Source: Mycobacterium kyorinense (lineage in GTDB: Bacteria; Actinomycetota; Actinomycetes; Mycobacteriales; Mycobacteriaceae). Taken from it: a stretch of DNA of 64,000 nucleotides. Under the pieces are notes generated by a model. The model was not told the DNA's origin and did no database searches. It worked only from the letters and a program-made list of their open reading frames with translations. The stretch lies in NCBI RefSeq assembly GCF_002101735.1, contig NZ_LQPE01000140.1:1-64000 (forward strand), given 5' to 3'. Both the position numbers and the translations under genes were made by a program. Shown one piece after another: positions 50,876 to 61,447 of this stretch (within the stretch, counting starts at the first letter, position 1; each line of letters starts with the position of its first letter).

Positions 50876-52470
50876 CCCACCGACCGGCCCGTCGCCGCAT
50901 AGTGACCGGCGCGGAAGCCGAAAACCATTGCCGGGCCGATGGTTCCACCGGCACCGCCATACGCGCGGCCAGTTACCCCTGCCATCGCATTGCCGGCGGC
51001 GAACAGGCCGGAAATCGGCCCGCCGCCGACGTGCAGCACTCGCCCGTCGCGGTCGGTGCGCGGCCCGCCCTTGGTTCCCATGGCGCCCACCGAGATCGGC
51101 ACCGCATAGTAGGGGGCGGTATCGATGGGGCCCAGTGTCTTTCCGGCCAGGGTGGTGGCACGCTCGTCGCCCCAGTAGCCGTCGTATGCGCTTGAGCCGC
51201 GCCCGAATTCCGGATCGGATCCATCCGCAACGTTGCGGTTCCAGTGTTCGACAGTGCGGGCCAGCCCGTGGGCGTCGATCCCGGTCTTGGAGCCGAGCTC
51301 GACAAAATCGTCCGAGGCATTGAACCAGTCCGGAACCGGCTCGCCGGGTGCGACGCCCAGGAAACCGTAGCGTTTCAGGTGCAGCGAGTCGAAGACGATC
51401 CACGCGGGGTCGTTGACGTAGCCGTCGCGCGGATCGAGGTAGTGGAAGGCGCCGGCCATCGAGTTGTAGTCGCATGCCTCGTTGACGAACCGGCGGCCGG
51501 CCCGGTTGACGATGATGCTGCGCGGACGGGTGCGTTCCAGCCGCACGCTGCGGCTGCGCTGATGCCCGTCGATGGTGTCGCCGGGGATCTGCACGATCGG
51601 CACCCACCACGCTTCGCCCATGTTGGCCAGCTCGGCGCCGTGCGCCATCGCCATGCGCAGGCCGTCGCCGGTGTTGTTCGGCGGCGACACGGCCCCGTGC
51701 ATCGGTCCGCGCAGAAACGCGTTGACCCACACGGGATTCCACTCGAATCCGCCGGTGCCCAGGACGACGCCGCGACGCGCGCGGACCGTTCGTGAGCCCA
51801 CCCGCACGCCGGCGATGCCGTCGCCGTCGGCAACCAGTTCCTCGACGCGCGCATCGGTGTAGGGCGTCACCCCGAGATCCAGCAAGCCCTTGAGCAGCCC
51901 CGCGATCAGCGCGGTGCCCGCCACACACAAGTCGGCTCCCTCGTCGACGTCCGCGTGCAGTCGCGCGCGGGTCTCGGCGTCGAACCCGACATTGGACCAG
52001 TCCGCGGGAAACGACGTGATCCGGTCGCGCCACTCGCCCAACTGCGCCAGATCGTAAGGCGCGGCGCTGAACGACCTCCCGCCGGTGGGCTTCCCGCCCG
52101 GCAGCTCCGGTTTGTAGTCCGGGAAGCCGGTGGCGATTTCGAAGCGCAGGCTACTGTGGGCCTCGACGAAATCGAGCATCGCCGGCCCGGTCCGCACGAA
52201 CGTTTCCACCAGCGGCTCGTCCATCGACCCGAAAGACTGTGCCCGCAGGTAGCTTAACGCGTCGTCGACGGTCAATTCCGCGTCCGGGCAACGGTTGTGC
52301 GCGGGAATCCACACCACGCCGCCCGACACCGCGGTGGTCCCGCCGACCGTCGGCGCCTTCTCGTACACCGCCACCGAGGCGCCGTGTGCGGCGGCGGTCA
52401 GGGCGGCCGTGAGGCCGGCGCCGCCACTGCCCAGCACGACGACGTCGACTTCGTGGTCCCAAGAAGGCAT
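50872..52470 (-). CDS. FAD-dependent 3-ketosteroid dehydrogenase-like protein (KstD type)
   Basis: 532-aa flavoprotein of the fumarate-reductase/Delta1-ketosteroid dehydrogenase family. Rossmann motif VVVLGSGGAGLTAALTAAAHGA (about 9-30), EKAPTVGGTTAVSGGVVWIP and the C-terminal GGAGGTIGPAMVFGF. It would remove hydrogens alpha,beta to a ketone or desaturate a ring. ATG 52470, 12 bases after the IclR gene that precedes it, so it is cotranscribed with IclR. A similar flavoprotein follows mhpB (56637). Confidence 0.87.
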   Translation of the reverse strand: MPSWDHEVDVVVLGSGGAGLTAALTAAAHGASVAVYEKAPTVGGTTAVSGGVVWIPAHNRCPDAELTVDDALSYLRAQSFGSMDEPLVETFVRTGPAMLDFVEAHSSLRFEIATGFPDYKPELPGGKPTGGRSFSAAPYDLAQLGEWRDRITSFPADWSNVGFDAETRARLHADVDEGADLCVAGTALIAGLLKGLLDLGVTPYTDARVEELVADGDGIAGVRVGSRTVRARRGVVLGTGGFEWNPVWVNAFLRGPMHGAVSPPNNTGDGLRMAMAHGAELANMGEAWWVPIVQIPGDTIDGHQRSRSVRLERTRPRSIIVNRAGRRFVNEACDYNSMAGAFHYLDPRDGYVNDPAWIVFDSLHLKRYGFLGVAPGEPVPDWFNASDDFVELGSKTGIDAHGLARTVEHWNRNVADGSDPEFGRGSSAYDGYWGDERATTLAGKTLGPIDTAPYYAVPISVGAMGTKGGPRTDRDGRVLHVGGGPISGLFAAGNAMAGVTGRAYGGAGGTIGPAMVFGFRAGHYAATGRSVG

Positions 52471-52481
52471 TGAAAGTCCTT

Positions 52482-53147
52482 TCAGCTCAGAATTGCCGAC
52501 AATTCCTTGGCCGCCTTGAGCACTGCGTCCTTGCCACGCATCACGACGTCCTCGCGGTGCGAGATCAGGTTGATACACGTTGGCGGCGAAGGTGGTTCGC
52601 GATGGACCGGCACGGCCAGACCGTAAGTGTTCGGCTCGATCTCGCCGTGGGTGATGACCCAGCCCTGCTCGCGGGCCCGCGCGACCAGCTCGCGTTCCCC
52701 GGGCCGCGGCGGCATGCTCGCCAGCAGCGCGATACCGGCGGCCCCGCGGTGCAGCGGGTAGCGGCTGCCCTCATGGAACGCCAGCTGGTAAGCGACCTGG
52801 GTGGGCACGATCACCGCCAGCGCCACTTGCTGGTCACCCTCGGCCGCCAGCAGCGACACCGTGGTGCCCAGCTCGTCGGCCAGCGCCCGCAGGGTGGGCA
52901 CGCTCAGCTGGCGCATGTTGCGGTCGAACGACGCACCTAACACCGCCAGTCCCGCCGCCGGGCGGTACCGGCCGTCCTCGCCCTTGGCGATCAACCGGAA
53001 CTCGGCCAGCGTGCCGAGCAGCCGATAGGCGATGGTGCGGTGCACCCCGATGCCGTCGGCAACCTGTTGGACCGTCAGGCCCGCGGGCGCACCGGCGACC
53101 AACTGCAGCGCGCCCAGCCCTCTGGCCAGCGTCTGCGAACCGTTCAC
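52482..53147 (-). CDS. IclR-family transcriptional regulator
   Basis: 221-aa IclR regulator. N-terminal winged helix: LTVQQVADGIGVHRTIAYRLLGTLAEFRLI (about 23-52). C-terminal effector domain (about 75-215) with FHEGSRYPLHRGAAGIALLAS. IclR proteins often regulate aromatic-acid catabolism, as MhpR does in E. coli. It is divergent from the mhpC-like operon, with repeated GCACAT half-sites between (separate entry), so it likely controls both. Confidence 0.9.
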   Translation of the reverse strand: MNGSQTLARGLGALQLVAGAPAGLTVQQVADGIGVHRTIAYRLLGTLAEFRLIAKGEDGRYRPAAGLAVLGASFDRNMRQLSVPTLRALADELGTTVSLLAAEGDQQVALAVIVPTQVAYQLAFHEGSRYPLHRGAAGIALLASMPPRPGERELVARAREQGWVITHGEIEPNTYGLAVPVHREPPSPPTCINLISHREDVVMRGKDAVLKAAKELSAILS

Positions 53148-53203
53148 GGCCTCGTCGCTTCCCTTGACAGACCCGCAGCGGAGAGTGATGCTCTATACAT
53201 AGT

Positions 53204-53230
53204 GCACATTCATGTGCGATTTTAGCACAT
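53204..53230. promoter_or_regulatory. Three GCACAT/ATGTGC half-sites in mhp promoter region
   Basis: GCACAT (53204-53209), ATGTGC (53212-53217) and GCACAT (53225-53230) give two inverted pairs, one with a 2-base and one with a 7-base centre, in the 130-base gap between IclR and the mhpC-like gene. They probably are IclR binding sites. TTGACA at 53164-53169 lies nearer the IclR gene. Confidence 0.55.
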
Positions 53231-53277
53231 GATGCTCACCGAAAACGAGAACAGAATTTCCGTAGGAAAGGAAGCGG

Positions 53278-54150
53278 GTGGCGGAGTTCGAGAGCGTCTG
53301 GAGCGACCTGCAGGGTGTCCCGTTCGAGCAGGGCTACCTGGACGCCGGCGGCGTCCGAACCCGCTATCTGCATGCCGGCGACGCGGATGACAAGCCGGTC
53401 CTGGTCCTACTGCACGGGTCGGGCGGCCACGCCGAGGCGTACGTCCGCAACCTGGAGGCCCACGCCGAGCACTTTTCCACGTGGTCGATCGACATGCTGG
53501 GCCACGGCTACACCGACAAGCCCGGCCATCCGCTCGAAATACCGCACTACGTCGAGCATCTGATCGCGGTGCTCGATGCGATCGGCGCGCGGCGTGCCCA
53601 CCTGTCCGGCGAGTCGCTCGGCGGCTGGGTGGCGGCGCGCGCCGCCGTGGACCACCCGGAGAGGGTCGACCGGCTGGTGCTCAACACCGCCGGCGGCTCA
53701 CAAGCCGATCCCGAAGTGATGCAACGGATTATCACGCTGTCGATGGCGGCCGCCGAGAACCCGACCTGGGAGACCGTGCAGGCGCGGATCAAGTGGCTGA
53801 TGGCCGACAAGTCCAAGGACTACGACGATCTGGTGGCCAGCCGCCAACGCGTGTACCGGCAGCCGGGTTTCGTCGCCGCGATGCGCGACATCATGGCGCT
53901 GCAGGATCCGCAGATCCGGGCCCGCAACCTGCTCGGCCCGGCCGAATACGGCGCCATCAGCGCGCCCACCCTGGTGCTGTGGACCAGCGACGACCCCACC
54001 GCCGACGTCCGCGAGGGCCGCCGGATCGCCTCGATGATCCCCGGCGCGCGCTTCGAGGTGATGCCCGGCTGCGGGCACTGGCCGCAGTACGAGGACGCCA
54101 AGACCTTCAACCGGCTGCATCTCGACTTCCTGCTGGGACGCCCGACGTGA
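53278..54150 (+). CDS. mhpC: Meta-cleavage product hydrolase (MhpC/HsaD-like)
   Basis: 290-aa alpha/beta hydrolase of the C-C bond hydrolase type. Nucleophile Ser in SGESLGGWV (about 112-120), Asp in SDDPTAD, His in GCGHWPQ. Oxyanion part [11 protein letters not shown]. These enzymes split the ring-opened product of catechol meta-cleavage. GTG start at 53278 with AGGAAAGGAAG upstream. Overlaps mhpA by GTGA. First gene of a long operon to 62856. Confidence 0.87.
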   Translation: MAEFESVWSDLQGVPFEQGYLDAGGVRTRYLHAGDADDKPVLVLLHGSGGHAEAYVRNLEAHAEHFSTWSIDMLGHGYTDKPGHPLEIPHYVEHLIAVLDAIGARRAHLSGESLGGWVAARAAVDHPERVDRLVLNTAGGSQADPEVMQRIITLSMAAAENPTWETVQARIKWLMADKSKDYDDLVASRQRVYRQPGFVAAMRDIMALQDPQIRARNLLGPAEYGAISAPTLVLWTSDDPTADVREGRRIASMIPGARFEVMPGCGHWPQYEDAKTFNRLHLDFLLGRPT

Positions 54151-55814
54151 CCAACGAAGTCGACGTCGTCGTGGTCGGGGCCGGCCCGGTCGGACTGACG
54201 TTGGCTAACATTCTTGGCCTGCAAGGGGTTCGGACGCTGGTGGTCGACGAGCGGGCGTCGCTGATCGACTATCCCCGCGGCGTCGGCCTGGACGACGAGG
54301 CGTTGCGCACCTTCCAGGCGATCGGCCTGGTCGACGCGATCCTGCCGCACACCGTGCCCAACCAGATCCTGCGCTTCGTCGACGCCAAGCGGCGCGTGCT
54401 GGCCGAGATGGCGCCTGCCGACGCCCGATTCGGCTGGCCCAAACGTAACGGCTTCGTGCAGCCGTTGGTCGACGCCGAATTACTGCGCGGTTTGGACAGA
54501 TTCGAGCATGTCGAGGTGTGGTGGAACCGCCCGATGACGACGTGCACGCAGACCGCCGACGCGGTGACGGTCGAGCTCGGCGGCGACGGCGAGCCCAGTG
54601 TGCGGGCGCGCTACGTCGTCGGGTGTGACGGCGGGCGCAGCACCACGCGGCGGCTGATGGGGGTGTCCTTCGACGGCACCACCTCGTCGACCCGCTGGCT
54701 GGTGATCGACCTCGCGAACGATCCGCTCGGTCACCCCAACAGCGAAGTGGGCGCCGACCCGGAACGTCCCTATGCGTCGATCTCGATCGCCCACGGAATC
54801 CGCCGGTTCGAGTTCATGATTCACGCCGACGAGACCGACGAGCAGGCCGAGGATCCGGCGTTTCTCGCGCGCATGCTCGCCCCGTTCGTCCCGCACCCCG
54901 ACCGGGTCGACGTGATCCGCCGCCGCGTGTACACCCACCACTCCCGGATCGCCGGCGCGTTCCGCCGCGGCCGGCTGCTGCTGGCCGGCGACGCCGCGCA
55001 TCTGATGCCGGTGTGGCAGGGGCAGGGCTACAACAGCGGGATCCGCGACGCCGCCAATCTCGGCTGGAAACTGGCCGCGGTGGTCAACGGCCAGGCCGAC
55101 GACGCGTTGCTCGACACCTACGACGTGGAACGACGCAAGCACGCCCGGGCGATGATCGACCTATCCACGATGGTGGGCCGGGTCATCTCGCCGACCAACC
55201 GCCGGGTGGCCGCCGTCCGTGACCTGCTGGTGCGATCAGCCTCAATTGTGCCCTCGCTCAAGCGGTATGTGCTGGAGATGCGGTTCAAGCCGATGCCGCG
55301 GTACGAGACCGGCGCCGTCGTGCACACCACACCGAACTCGCCAGTGGGCACGCTGTTCGTGCAACCCCGGGTGGACACCCGTGACCAACAGGACGTCATG
55401 CTCGACGACGTGCTCGACACCGGGTTCGCGGTGCTGTGCTGGAACAACAATCCCAGGGGAATCCTTGGCGCACAAGCGTTCTCGGACTGGAAGGCGCTGG
55501 GCGCGCGGTTCATTGCGGCACGGCCGCTCGAACAGCTGCACTGGACCGGACACGACGACCCCGACGTGGTGATCGTCGGGGACCGCGACGGTGATCTGAA
55601 AGCCTGGTTCGACACCCGTCGGGAATCCGTGCTGTTCCTGCGCCCCGATCGCTGCATCGCCGGCGCCTGCATCGCCCAACTCGCACCCGAGTTGAGCGTC
55701 TCGCTCTTCGACGTCCTCACCTTGACACCGGGAGGAAACCGTGCCGCTAGCCCTGTGCTGTATGTCTCACAGCCCGCTACTGAATCTGCCAGGGCCGTCG
55801 CAGGACCTCCTTGA
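54147..55814 (+). CDS. mhpA: Flavin hydroxylase, 3-(3-hydroxyphenyl)propionate hydroxylase-like (MhpA)
   Basis: 555-aa class A flavin monooxygenase. GXGXXG motif [16 protein letters not shown] (about 9-24), DG motif [14 protein letters not shown] (about 155-168) and GD motif [34 protein letters not shown]. These match MhpA, which adds a hydroxyl to make a catechol, followed by MhpB cleavage. GTG start at 54147 overlapping mhpC. Its last 74 bases overlap mhpB, much more than the 4-base overlaps elsewhere; the C-terminal tail of ~25 residues may be non-essential. Confidence 0.9.
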   Translation: MTNEVDVVVVGAGPVGLTLANILGLQGVRTLVVDERASLIDYPRGVGLDDEALRTFQAIGLVDAILPHTVPNQILRFVDAKRRVLAEMAPADARFGWPKRNGFVQPLVDAELLRGLDRFEHVEVWWNRPMTTCTQTADAVTVELGGDGEPSVRARYVVGCDGGRSTTRRLMGVSFDGTTSSTRWLVIDLANDPLGHPNSEVGADPERPYASISIAHGIRRFEFMIHADETDEQAEDPAFLARMLAPFVPHPDRVDVIRRRVYTHHSRIAGAFRRGRLLLAGDAAHLMPVWQGQGYNSGIRDAANLGWKLAAVVNGQADDALLDTYDVERRKHARAMIDLSTMVGRVISPTNRRVAAVRDLLVRSASIVPSLKRYVLEMRFKPMPRYETGAVVHTTPNSPVGTLFVQPRVDTRDQQDVMLDDVLDTGFAVLCWNNNPRGILGAQAFSDWKALGARFIAARPLEQLHWTGHDDPDVVIVGDRDGDLKAWFDTRRESVLFLRPDRCIAGACIAQLAPELSVSLFDVLTLTPGGNRAASPVLYVSQPATESARAVAGPP

Positions 55815-56640
55815 TGACATCGACACCGCACTCGGCGAGGCTCGCGACTTCGTCAACGACGTCGACCCCGAACTCATCGTGGTCTTTGCACCGGACCACT
55901 ACAACGGGTTCTTCTCCACGCTGATGCCGCCGTTCTGTATCGGCACTGCCGCACAGGGTGTCGGCGACTACGGCACTTACGCCGGCCCGCTCGACGTCCC
56001 CGATTCCCTTGCGGCCGGCTGCGCGAAAGCGGTCCTCGCCGCGGGCGTCGACATCGCGATATCCGCGTGCATGGACGTGGACCACGGCACCGTCCAACCG
56101 CTGGAAAAACTGTTCGGTGACGCGACGGCCCGACCGGTGATCCCGATCTTCGTCAACTCCGTCGCCACCCCGCTGGGACCACTGCAGCGGTCCCGGGCGC
56201 TCGGCGGGGCAGTGGGCAACCACCTCGCCACGCTCGACAAGCGGGTGCTGGTGCTGGGATCCGGTGGGCTGTCGCACGATCCGCCGGTCGGTGTGCGGAA
56301 CCACCGGATGACTCCCGAGGAGCGACAGGCCCGACAGATCGCAGTGATCGACGCGGCCAAACGCTACGCCGACGGCACCAGCGACCGCCAGCCCATCAAC
56401 CCGGCCTGGGATCATCGCTTCCTCGACATCGTCGACTCCGGGCAGCTGGTTGACCTCGATCAGTGGTCCAACTCGTTCATCACTCACGAGGGCGGCAACT
56501 CCGCGCACGAAATCCGCACCTGGGTCGCCGCTTTCGCCGCTCTGGCGGCCGCGGGGCCGTATCGGACCACCGTGCGCTACTACAAGGCGGCCGCCGAGTT
56601 GATCGCCGGTTTCGCGATCCGGACGGCGGTGCCGACATGA
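55741..56640 (+). CDS. mhpB: Extradiol ring-cleavage dioxygenase, LigB/MhpB-like
   Basis: 299-aa class III extradiol dioxygenase. Fe(II) ligands and acid/base His visible in [24 protein letters not shown] and [12 protein letters not shown]. It cleaves the catechol next to the hydroxyls. Product would be taken by the MhpC-like hydrolase. GTG start at 55741 is within mhpA (74 bases), supported by GGAGG at 55731-55735. Overlaps the next gene by ATGA. Confidence 0.9.
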   Translation: MPLALCCMSHSPLLNLPGPSQDLLDDIDTALGEARDFVNDVDPELIVVFAPDHYNGFFSTLMPPFCIGTAAQGVGDYGTYAGPLDVPDSLAAGCAKAVLAAGVDIAISACMDVDHGTVQPLEKLFGDATARPVIPIFVNSVATPLGPLQRSRALGGAVGNHLATLDKRVLVLGSGGLSHDPPVGVRNHRMTPEERQARQIAVIDAAKRYADGTSDRQPINPAWDHRFLDIVDSGQLVDLDQWSNSFITHEGGNSAHEIRTWVAAFAALAAAGPYRTTVRYYKAAAELIAGFAIRTAVPT

Positions 56641-58349
56641 CACATGAGGTCGACGTGCTGGTGGTCGGTTCCGGCGGCGGCGGCATGACGGCCGCGCTGA
56701 CCGCCGATGCCGTCGGGCTGGACACCCTCGTTGTCGAAAAGGCTTCGTATTTCGGTGGTTCCACCGCGCTGTCCGGCGGCGGCATCTGGGTGCCCGGTGC
56801 ACCTGCACAACGCCGCGAGGGCTACACCCCGTCGCCCGACGGTGTCGTCGAGTATTTACGCCGCATCACCGACGGCCTGGTCAGCGACGCCCGGATCCGC
56901 CGGTACGTCGAGGCGGCGCCGCAGATGATGGAGTTCCTCGAACAGCTCAGTCCGTGGTTCGAGTTCGTCTGGAAGCCCGGCTACGCCGACTACTACCCGG
57001 AGTTGCCGGGCGGCTCGGAGCTGGGCAGCACGATCAACGTGCCGGCGATCGACCTGCGCACGCTGGGCCCTGACGAGCAGCACCTGCTGCAGCCGCTGGC
57101 GCTGGCGCCCCGCGGAATCTGGCTGGGCCCCAAGGAGCTTCGGTCCTTCTATCAGGTTCGCCAGTCCTGGGCCGGCAAGGCGGTGCTGGTCAAGCTGGTG
57201 TGGCGGATGGTGCGGGCGCGGGTTTTCGGCGACCGGATGGCGGCCATCGGCCAGTCGCTGGCGGCGCGGCTGCGGCTGGCGATGAAAGACCGCGGCATTC
57301 CGCTGTGGCTGGACTCGCCGATGACCCAGCTGATCACCGACGCCGACGGCTCGGTGACCGGCGCCGTCGTCGTCCAAGACGGTGCGCCACAGCAGATCCG
57401 CGCCCGCTGCGGCGTCATTCTGGCGACCGGCGGATTCGATCACGACCTCGCCTGGCGCAAGGAACACCAGCCGGTGGTCGACCAGGATTGGAGCTTCGGC
57501 AATCCCGCGGCCACCGGCGACGGCATCCGGGCCGGGCAGCTGGTCGGTGCCGCCGCCGACTTGCTTGACGAAGCGTGGTGGTTCCCCGCCATCCAATGGC
57601 CTGACGGCAGGCTGCAATTCATGCTCAACGAACGCATGATGCCGTCACAGTTCATCGTCAACGGCGATGGGAAACGCTTCATCAACGAGGCCGCGCCCTA
57701 CATGGACTTCGGGCACGCCATGATCGAGGGCCAGAAGACCGGCGTCACCCACATTCCATGCTGGCTGATCACCGACCACCGGTCGTGGAACCGCTACGTC
57801 ATCGCCGGACACCTTCCGCTGCCGAAGATTCCGGGCGCGCCGGTACCCACCGGCCGCAAGGTCCCGCAAGCCTGGCTGGAATCCGGTGTGGTGAAGGCCG
57901 CCACCAGCTGGGCGGAACTGGCCGCCAAGATCGGCGTCCCCGGCGCCGCACTGGAAGACACCGCAACACGATTCAACGAGCTGGCCCGCAAAGGCCACGA
58001 CGACGACTTCAACAGAGGTGACAGCGTTTACGACAACTATTACGGAGATCCCACCCTGGACAATCCCAACCTGTATCCCCTGGGCAAACCGCCATACTAC
58101 GCGTTCCAGATCATTCTCGGCGACCTCGGCACGTCGGGCGGCTTGCGCACCGACGAGCATGCCCGGGTGCTGCGCGCCGACGACAGCGTGGTGCGCGGCC
58201 TGTACGCGGTGGGCAATACCGCGGCGCCGGTGATGGGCCGCAGCTACGCCGGCGCCGGCGCCACGATCGGACCGGCCATGACGTTCGGCTACGTCGCGGC
58301 CAAACACCTTGTCAGCCAACGGCCAACCCTTATTGGAGGTAACCAGTGA
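56637..58349 (+). CDS. FAD-dependent dehydrogenase, KstD/fumarate-reductase-like
   Basis: 570-aa flavoprotein. FAD motif [29 protein letters not shown] (about 7-35), [13 protein letters not shown], and the C-terminal [20 protein letters not shown]. Same superfamily as the KstD-like protein at 50872 but only distantly related. Substrate may be a cyclic ketone formed upstream in the route, so together they would desaturate a ring before aromatisation and MhpA/B cleavage. ATG 56637 overlaps mhpB. Confidence 0.87.
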   Translation: MTHEVDVLVVGSGGGGMTAALTADAVGLDTLVVEKASYFGGSTALSGGGIWVPGAPAQRREGYTPSPDGVVEYLRRITDGLVSDARIRRYVEAAPQMMEFLEQLSPWFEFVWKPGYADYYPELPGGSELGSTINVPAIDLRTLGPDEQHLLQPLALAPRGIWLGPKELRSFYQVRQSWAGKAVLVKLVWRMVRARVFGDRMAAIGQSLAARLRLAMKDRGIPLWLDSPMTQLITDADGSVTGAVVVQDGAPQQIRARCGVILATGGFDHDLAWRKEHQPVVDQDWSFGNPAATGDGIRAGQLVGAAADLLDEAWWFPAIQWPDGRLQFMLNERMMPSQFIVNGDGKRFINEAAPYMDFGHAMIEGQKTGVTHIPCWLITDHRSWNRYVIAGHLPLPKIPGAPVPTGRKVPQAWLESGVVKAATSWAELAAKIGVPGAALEDTATRFNELARKGHDDDFNRGDSVYDNYYGDPTLDNPNLYPLGKPPYYAFQIILGDLGTSGGLRTDEHARVLRADDSVVRGLYAVGNTAAPVMGRSYAGAGATIGPAMTFGYVAAKHLVSQRPTLIGGNQ

Positions 58350-59647
58350 AAATCTCACTGTTCTACGAATTCGCCCTGCCCCGCCCCTGGGCGCCCGACG
58401 ACGAGCGGATCCTGCTGCAGGAGTGCCTCGACGAGGTGGAGGCCGCCGACAACGCCGGCTTCTCCACGGTCTGGCTGACCGAGCACCACTTCCTCGAGGA
58501 GTACTGCCATTCCACCGCGCCGGAGATCTTCCTGGCCGCCGCCAGCCAGCGCACCAAGAACATCCGGCTGGGTTTCGGCATCATGCATCTGCCGCCGGTG
58601 GTCAACCACCCCGCCCGGGTGGCGGAGCGGATCGCCACCCTTGATCTGCTCTCCAACGGCCGGGTGGAGTTCGGCACCGGAGAATCCTCGTCGGTGGGCG
58701 AGCTGGGGGGCTTCGGCATCGACCCCGCCGACAAGCGGGCGCAGTGGGAGGAGGCGCTCGAGGTGTCGATCCGCTGCATGATCGAAGAACCCTTCACCGG
58801 GTTCAAGGGCGAACACATCGAGATGCCGGCCCGCAACGTGATCCCCAAACCGATGCAAAAGCCGCACCCACCGGTATGGGTGGCCTGCACCCGACCCGCC
58901 ACCGTCCAGATGGCCGCTCAAAAATGCATCGGCGCACTGAGTTTCGCCTACACCGGCCCCGGCCCGCTGACCGAGCGGGTCAACGGCTACTACAAGGAAT
59001 TCGAAGAGAACGGCGTCCCGGTCACCCCGGCGATCAACCCGAACATCCTGGCCATCGGCGGCGACCTGTCGATGATGGTCGCCAAGACCGACGAGCAGGC
59101 ACTGCAACGCCTCGGAAAGGGCGGCGGCTTCTTCTCGTTCGGGATCATGCACTACTACATGACCGGTGTGCACACCCCGGGCCGGACCGGCGTGTGGAAG
59201 CGGTATCTCGAAGAAGTCGAGAAGGATCCGACGCTGGCCTACGGTCCGGGCCGCGGGGCGATCGGCTCACCGGCCACGGTGCGGGAGTTCCTGCGCGGCT
59301 ACGAGGAGAGCGGCGTTGACGAGATCATCCTGCTGCTCAACCCCCGCAGCCACGAAGGCACCATGGAGTCCATCGAGATCATGGGCAAAGAGGTACTGCC
59401 CGAGTTCATCGAACGCGACGCAAAAGCGGTGGCCGACAAGGCAAAGCGGCTGGAGCCGGTCATCGAGAAGATCGAGGCGCGCCGCACCGCGTCCACGGCA
59501 CCGGAATTCGACGAAAGCTACTCGTTCGGCGGCCTGCCCACCGGCCGCGGCGGCAAGTTCACCGCCAGCGAGATTCCCGAGGCCATGGCCGAAATCAACG
59601 AGGGACGCGTCCAGGCTGCGCAGCGCGCCAAAGAACAGCGGAAGTGA
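58346..59647 (+). CDS. Flavin-dependent LLM monooxygenase (LuxA-like)
   Basis: 433-aa luciferase-like monooxygenase of the bacterial luciferase type. STVWLTEHHFLEEYCHSTAPEIFLAAASQRTKNIRLGFGIMHLPPVVNHPARVAERIATLDLLSNGRVEFGTGES is the classic two-component LLM signature. C-terminus beyond 370 is a charged extension (DAKAVADKAKRLEPVIEKIEARR). It needs reduced flavin, possibly from the FMN reductase at 61448. GTG start overlaps the upstream gene. It may perform Baeyer-Villiger or hydroxylation chemistry. Confidence 0.9.
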   Translation: MKISLFYEFALPRPWAPDDERILLQECLDEVEAADNAGFSTVWLTEHHFLEEYCHSTAPEIFLAAASQRTKNIRLGFGIMHLPPVVNHPARVAERIATLDLLSNGRVEFGTGESSSVGELGGFGIDPADKRAQWEEALEVSIRCMIEEPFTGFKGEHIEMPARNVIPKPMQKPHPPVWVACTRPATVQMAAQKCIGALSFAYTGPGPLTERVNGYYKEFEENGVPVTPAINPNILAIGGDLSMMVAKTDEQALQRLGKGGGFFSFGIMHYYMTGVHTPGRTGVWKRYLEEVEKDPTLAYGPGRGAIGSPATVREFLRGYEESGVDEIILLLNPRSHEGTMESIEIMGKEVLPEFIERDAKAVADKAKRLEPVIEKIEARRTASTAPEFDESYSFGGLPTGRGGKFTASEIPEAMAEINEGRVQAAQRAKEQRK

Positions 59648-60468
59648 TCGAGCAACTCTGGCGATATGACGGCCGCCGCGTAGTGGTCACCGGCTGCGCG
59701 TCGGGGATCGGCGCGCACGTCGGGCGTCAGCTCACCGAGCTGGGCGCCGAGGTCGTCGGGCTGGACACGCGGCGGCCGGCATTCGAGCTCGGTGAGTTCC
59801 ACCAGGTGGACCTCGCCGACGGCGAATCGATCGACCGCGCTGCCGCGTCGATCGGCACCGGGGTCGACGCGCTGTTCAACGTCGCCGGGGTGTCCTCCGG
59901 GATCGGCGACCCGCTGCGCGTCGTCGCCGTCAACTTCCTTGGCTTGCGCCACCTTACCGAGGTGCTCACGCCCACGATGCGGCCCGGCTCGTCGGTGGTC
60001 AGCGTGTCCTCGCTGGCGGCGGCCGGCTACCGGGACCATCAACGGGAGGTGGCCGGACTGCTGGACACCAGAACCATGCCCGAGGGAATCGAGTGGTGCC
60101 GGCGCCATCCCGACGCGCTGGCCGGCGGGGGCTACCGGTTGGCCAAAGGAGCAGTCATTCTCTACACCATGAAAACCGCCGCCGCGCTCGGTGCCCGCGG
60201 TATCCGGATCAACTGCACCGGCCCGGGCGTCACCGAAACACCGATACTCGACCAACTCCGCTCTGCCTACGGCCAGGGCTATCTCGACGACATCCCCAAG
60301 CCACTGGGCAGGGTCGCCGAGCCCGAAGAGCAGGCGTCGGTGCTGGTGTTCCTGAACAGCCAAGCAGCCAGCTACATTTCGGGCCAGGTCATCTGGGTCG
60401 ACGGCGGGGCGGTGGGAGCGGCGATCGCCGCCGAACTCGAGGCGGGTCGGGCGTCGTGGCCGGCCTGA
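59644..60468 (+). CDS. Short-chain dehydrogenase (coniferyl-alcohol-type SDR)
   Basis: 274-aa classical SDR with TGCASGIGAHVGRQL (about 17-31), the NVAG segment and YRLAKGA containing catalytic Tyr/Lys; the DVDGGAVGAA tail is typical. The insertion between beta5 and the YxxxK (LLDTRTMPEGIEWCRRHPDALAGGG) is long and found in coniferyl-alcohol and hydroxysteroid-type SDRs. GTG start, overlapping the previous gene by 4 and the next by 13 bases. Confidence 0.87.
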   Translation: MIEQLWRYDGRRVVVTGCASGIGAHVGRQLTELGAEVVGLDTRRPAFELGEFHQVDLADGESIDRAAASIGTGVDALFNVAGVSSGIGDPLRVVAVNFLGLRHLTEVLTPTMRPGSSVVSVSSLAAAGYRDHQREVAGLLDTRTMPEGIEWCRRHPDALAGGGYRLAKGAVILYTMKTAAALGARGIRINCTGPGVTETPILDQLRSAYGQGYLDDIPKPLGRVAEPEEQASVLVFLNSQAASYISGQVIWVDGGAVGAAIAAELEAGRASWPA

Positions 60469-61445
60469 GCGACTTTCGCCGGGTCGCGCGCGAGGTCAGC
60501 AACTGGGGCCGCTGGGGCGACGACGACGAGATGGGCACGTTGAACTTCATCGACGCGGACAACGTCGCCCACGCCGCCAGCCTGGTCAGGCGTGGCGCAG
60601 TGTTTCCGCTCGGTGTGGACTTCGGTTCGGCGGGCCCGCAGGGCGCGTTTCAGTTCCGGCACAACCCGATCCACGTCATGACCGTCGACGGCGGCGACGC
60701 GTCCACCTTGGCGCAGTACGGCCCGAAGTGGACCCGAAACTCGGTGGCGCAGGAAGTGAGCGGGTATTTCGAAGACGGCCTGTTGCGCTTCAACGACGAC
60801 ATGATCATCATGCCGTTGCAGGCGGCCACCCAATGGGATGCGCTGTCCCACGTGTACTACGAGGACCAGCTGTACAACGGCTTCCCGGCCAGTTCGGTCA
60901 CCAGCTACGGCGCCTTTCACTGCGGCATCGACAAAGTCGACGGCAAGGGCATCACGTCCCGCGGGGTTCTGCTGGACCTGGTCCGGCATCGCGGTGCGGA
61001 CACCTTCCTCGAACACGGCAACCCGATCACACCCGAAGAGCTCGACGACGTGGTGCGCGCGCAGGGCCTGACGATCGGCCGGGGAGACATTGTGCTGATC
61101 CGGACCGGTTGGTGGGCGCGGTTTTTGACCACCGGCGACGGCAGTGAGCCGGGTGCGGGCCTGGACTGGCGCTGCGCGTCCTGGTTCCACGACCACGACG
61201 TCGCCGCGGTGGCCGCTGACAACCTGATGGTCGAAGACCCGGTGTCCGGTGTCGAGGGCGCCTTCTTGCCGATGCACATGCTGTGCCTGCGCGACATGGG
61301 CCTGATGCTCGGCGAGTACTGGGATCTGACCGCGCTGGCGGCGGACTGCGCGGCCGACGGGGTCTACGAGTTTCAGCTCGTCGCACCGCCGTTGAGAGTC
61401 GTGGGTGCGGTGGGCTCGCCGGTGAACCCGATCGCAATCAAGTAG
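60456..61445 (+). CDS. Cyclase-family metal-dependent hydrolase
   Basis: 329-aa member of the cyclase family (PF04199; kynurenine-formamidase-like). Landmarks are NWGRWGDDDEMGTLNFI, QWDALSHVYYEDQLYNG (metal-binding Asp and His) and GRGDIVLIRTGWWA. Family members hydrolyse amide or lactone bonds and some isomerise. GTG start at 60456 within the SDR end. In this operon it may open a lactone or ring intermediate. Two bases separate its stop from the next ATG. Confidence 0.88.
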   Translation: MAGLSDFRRVAREVSNWGRWGDDDEMGTLNFIDADNVAHAASLVRRGAVFPLGVDFGSAGPQGAFQFRHNPIHVMTVDGGDASTLAQYGPKWTRNSVAQEVSGYFEDGLLRFNDDMIIMPLQAATQWDALSHVYYEDQLYNGFPASSVTSYGAFHCGIDKVDGKGITSRGVLLDLVRHRGADTFLEHGNPITPEELDDVVRAQGLTIGRGDIVLIRTGWWARFLTTGDGSEPGAGLDWRCASWFHDHDVAAVAADNLMVEDPVSGVEGAFLPMHMLCLRDMGLMLGEYWDLTALAADCAADGVYEFQLVAPPLRVVGAVGSPVNPIAIK

Positions 61446-61447
61446 GG

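Noticed and set aside
49120..52033. Very long open frames on both strands (over 690 codons)
   Set aside because: They cross the TetR, phosphotransferase and KstD-like genes in other frames, are rich in Arg/Ala/Gly, and have no motifs. The real genes have clear domain signatures.
53481..54146. Upstream extension of the mhpA reading frame
   Set aside because: Out-of-frame sequence of mhpC. The FAD motif begins at residue ~9 from the GTG at 54147.
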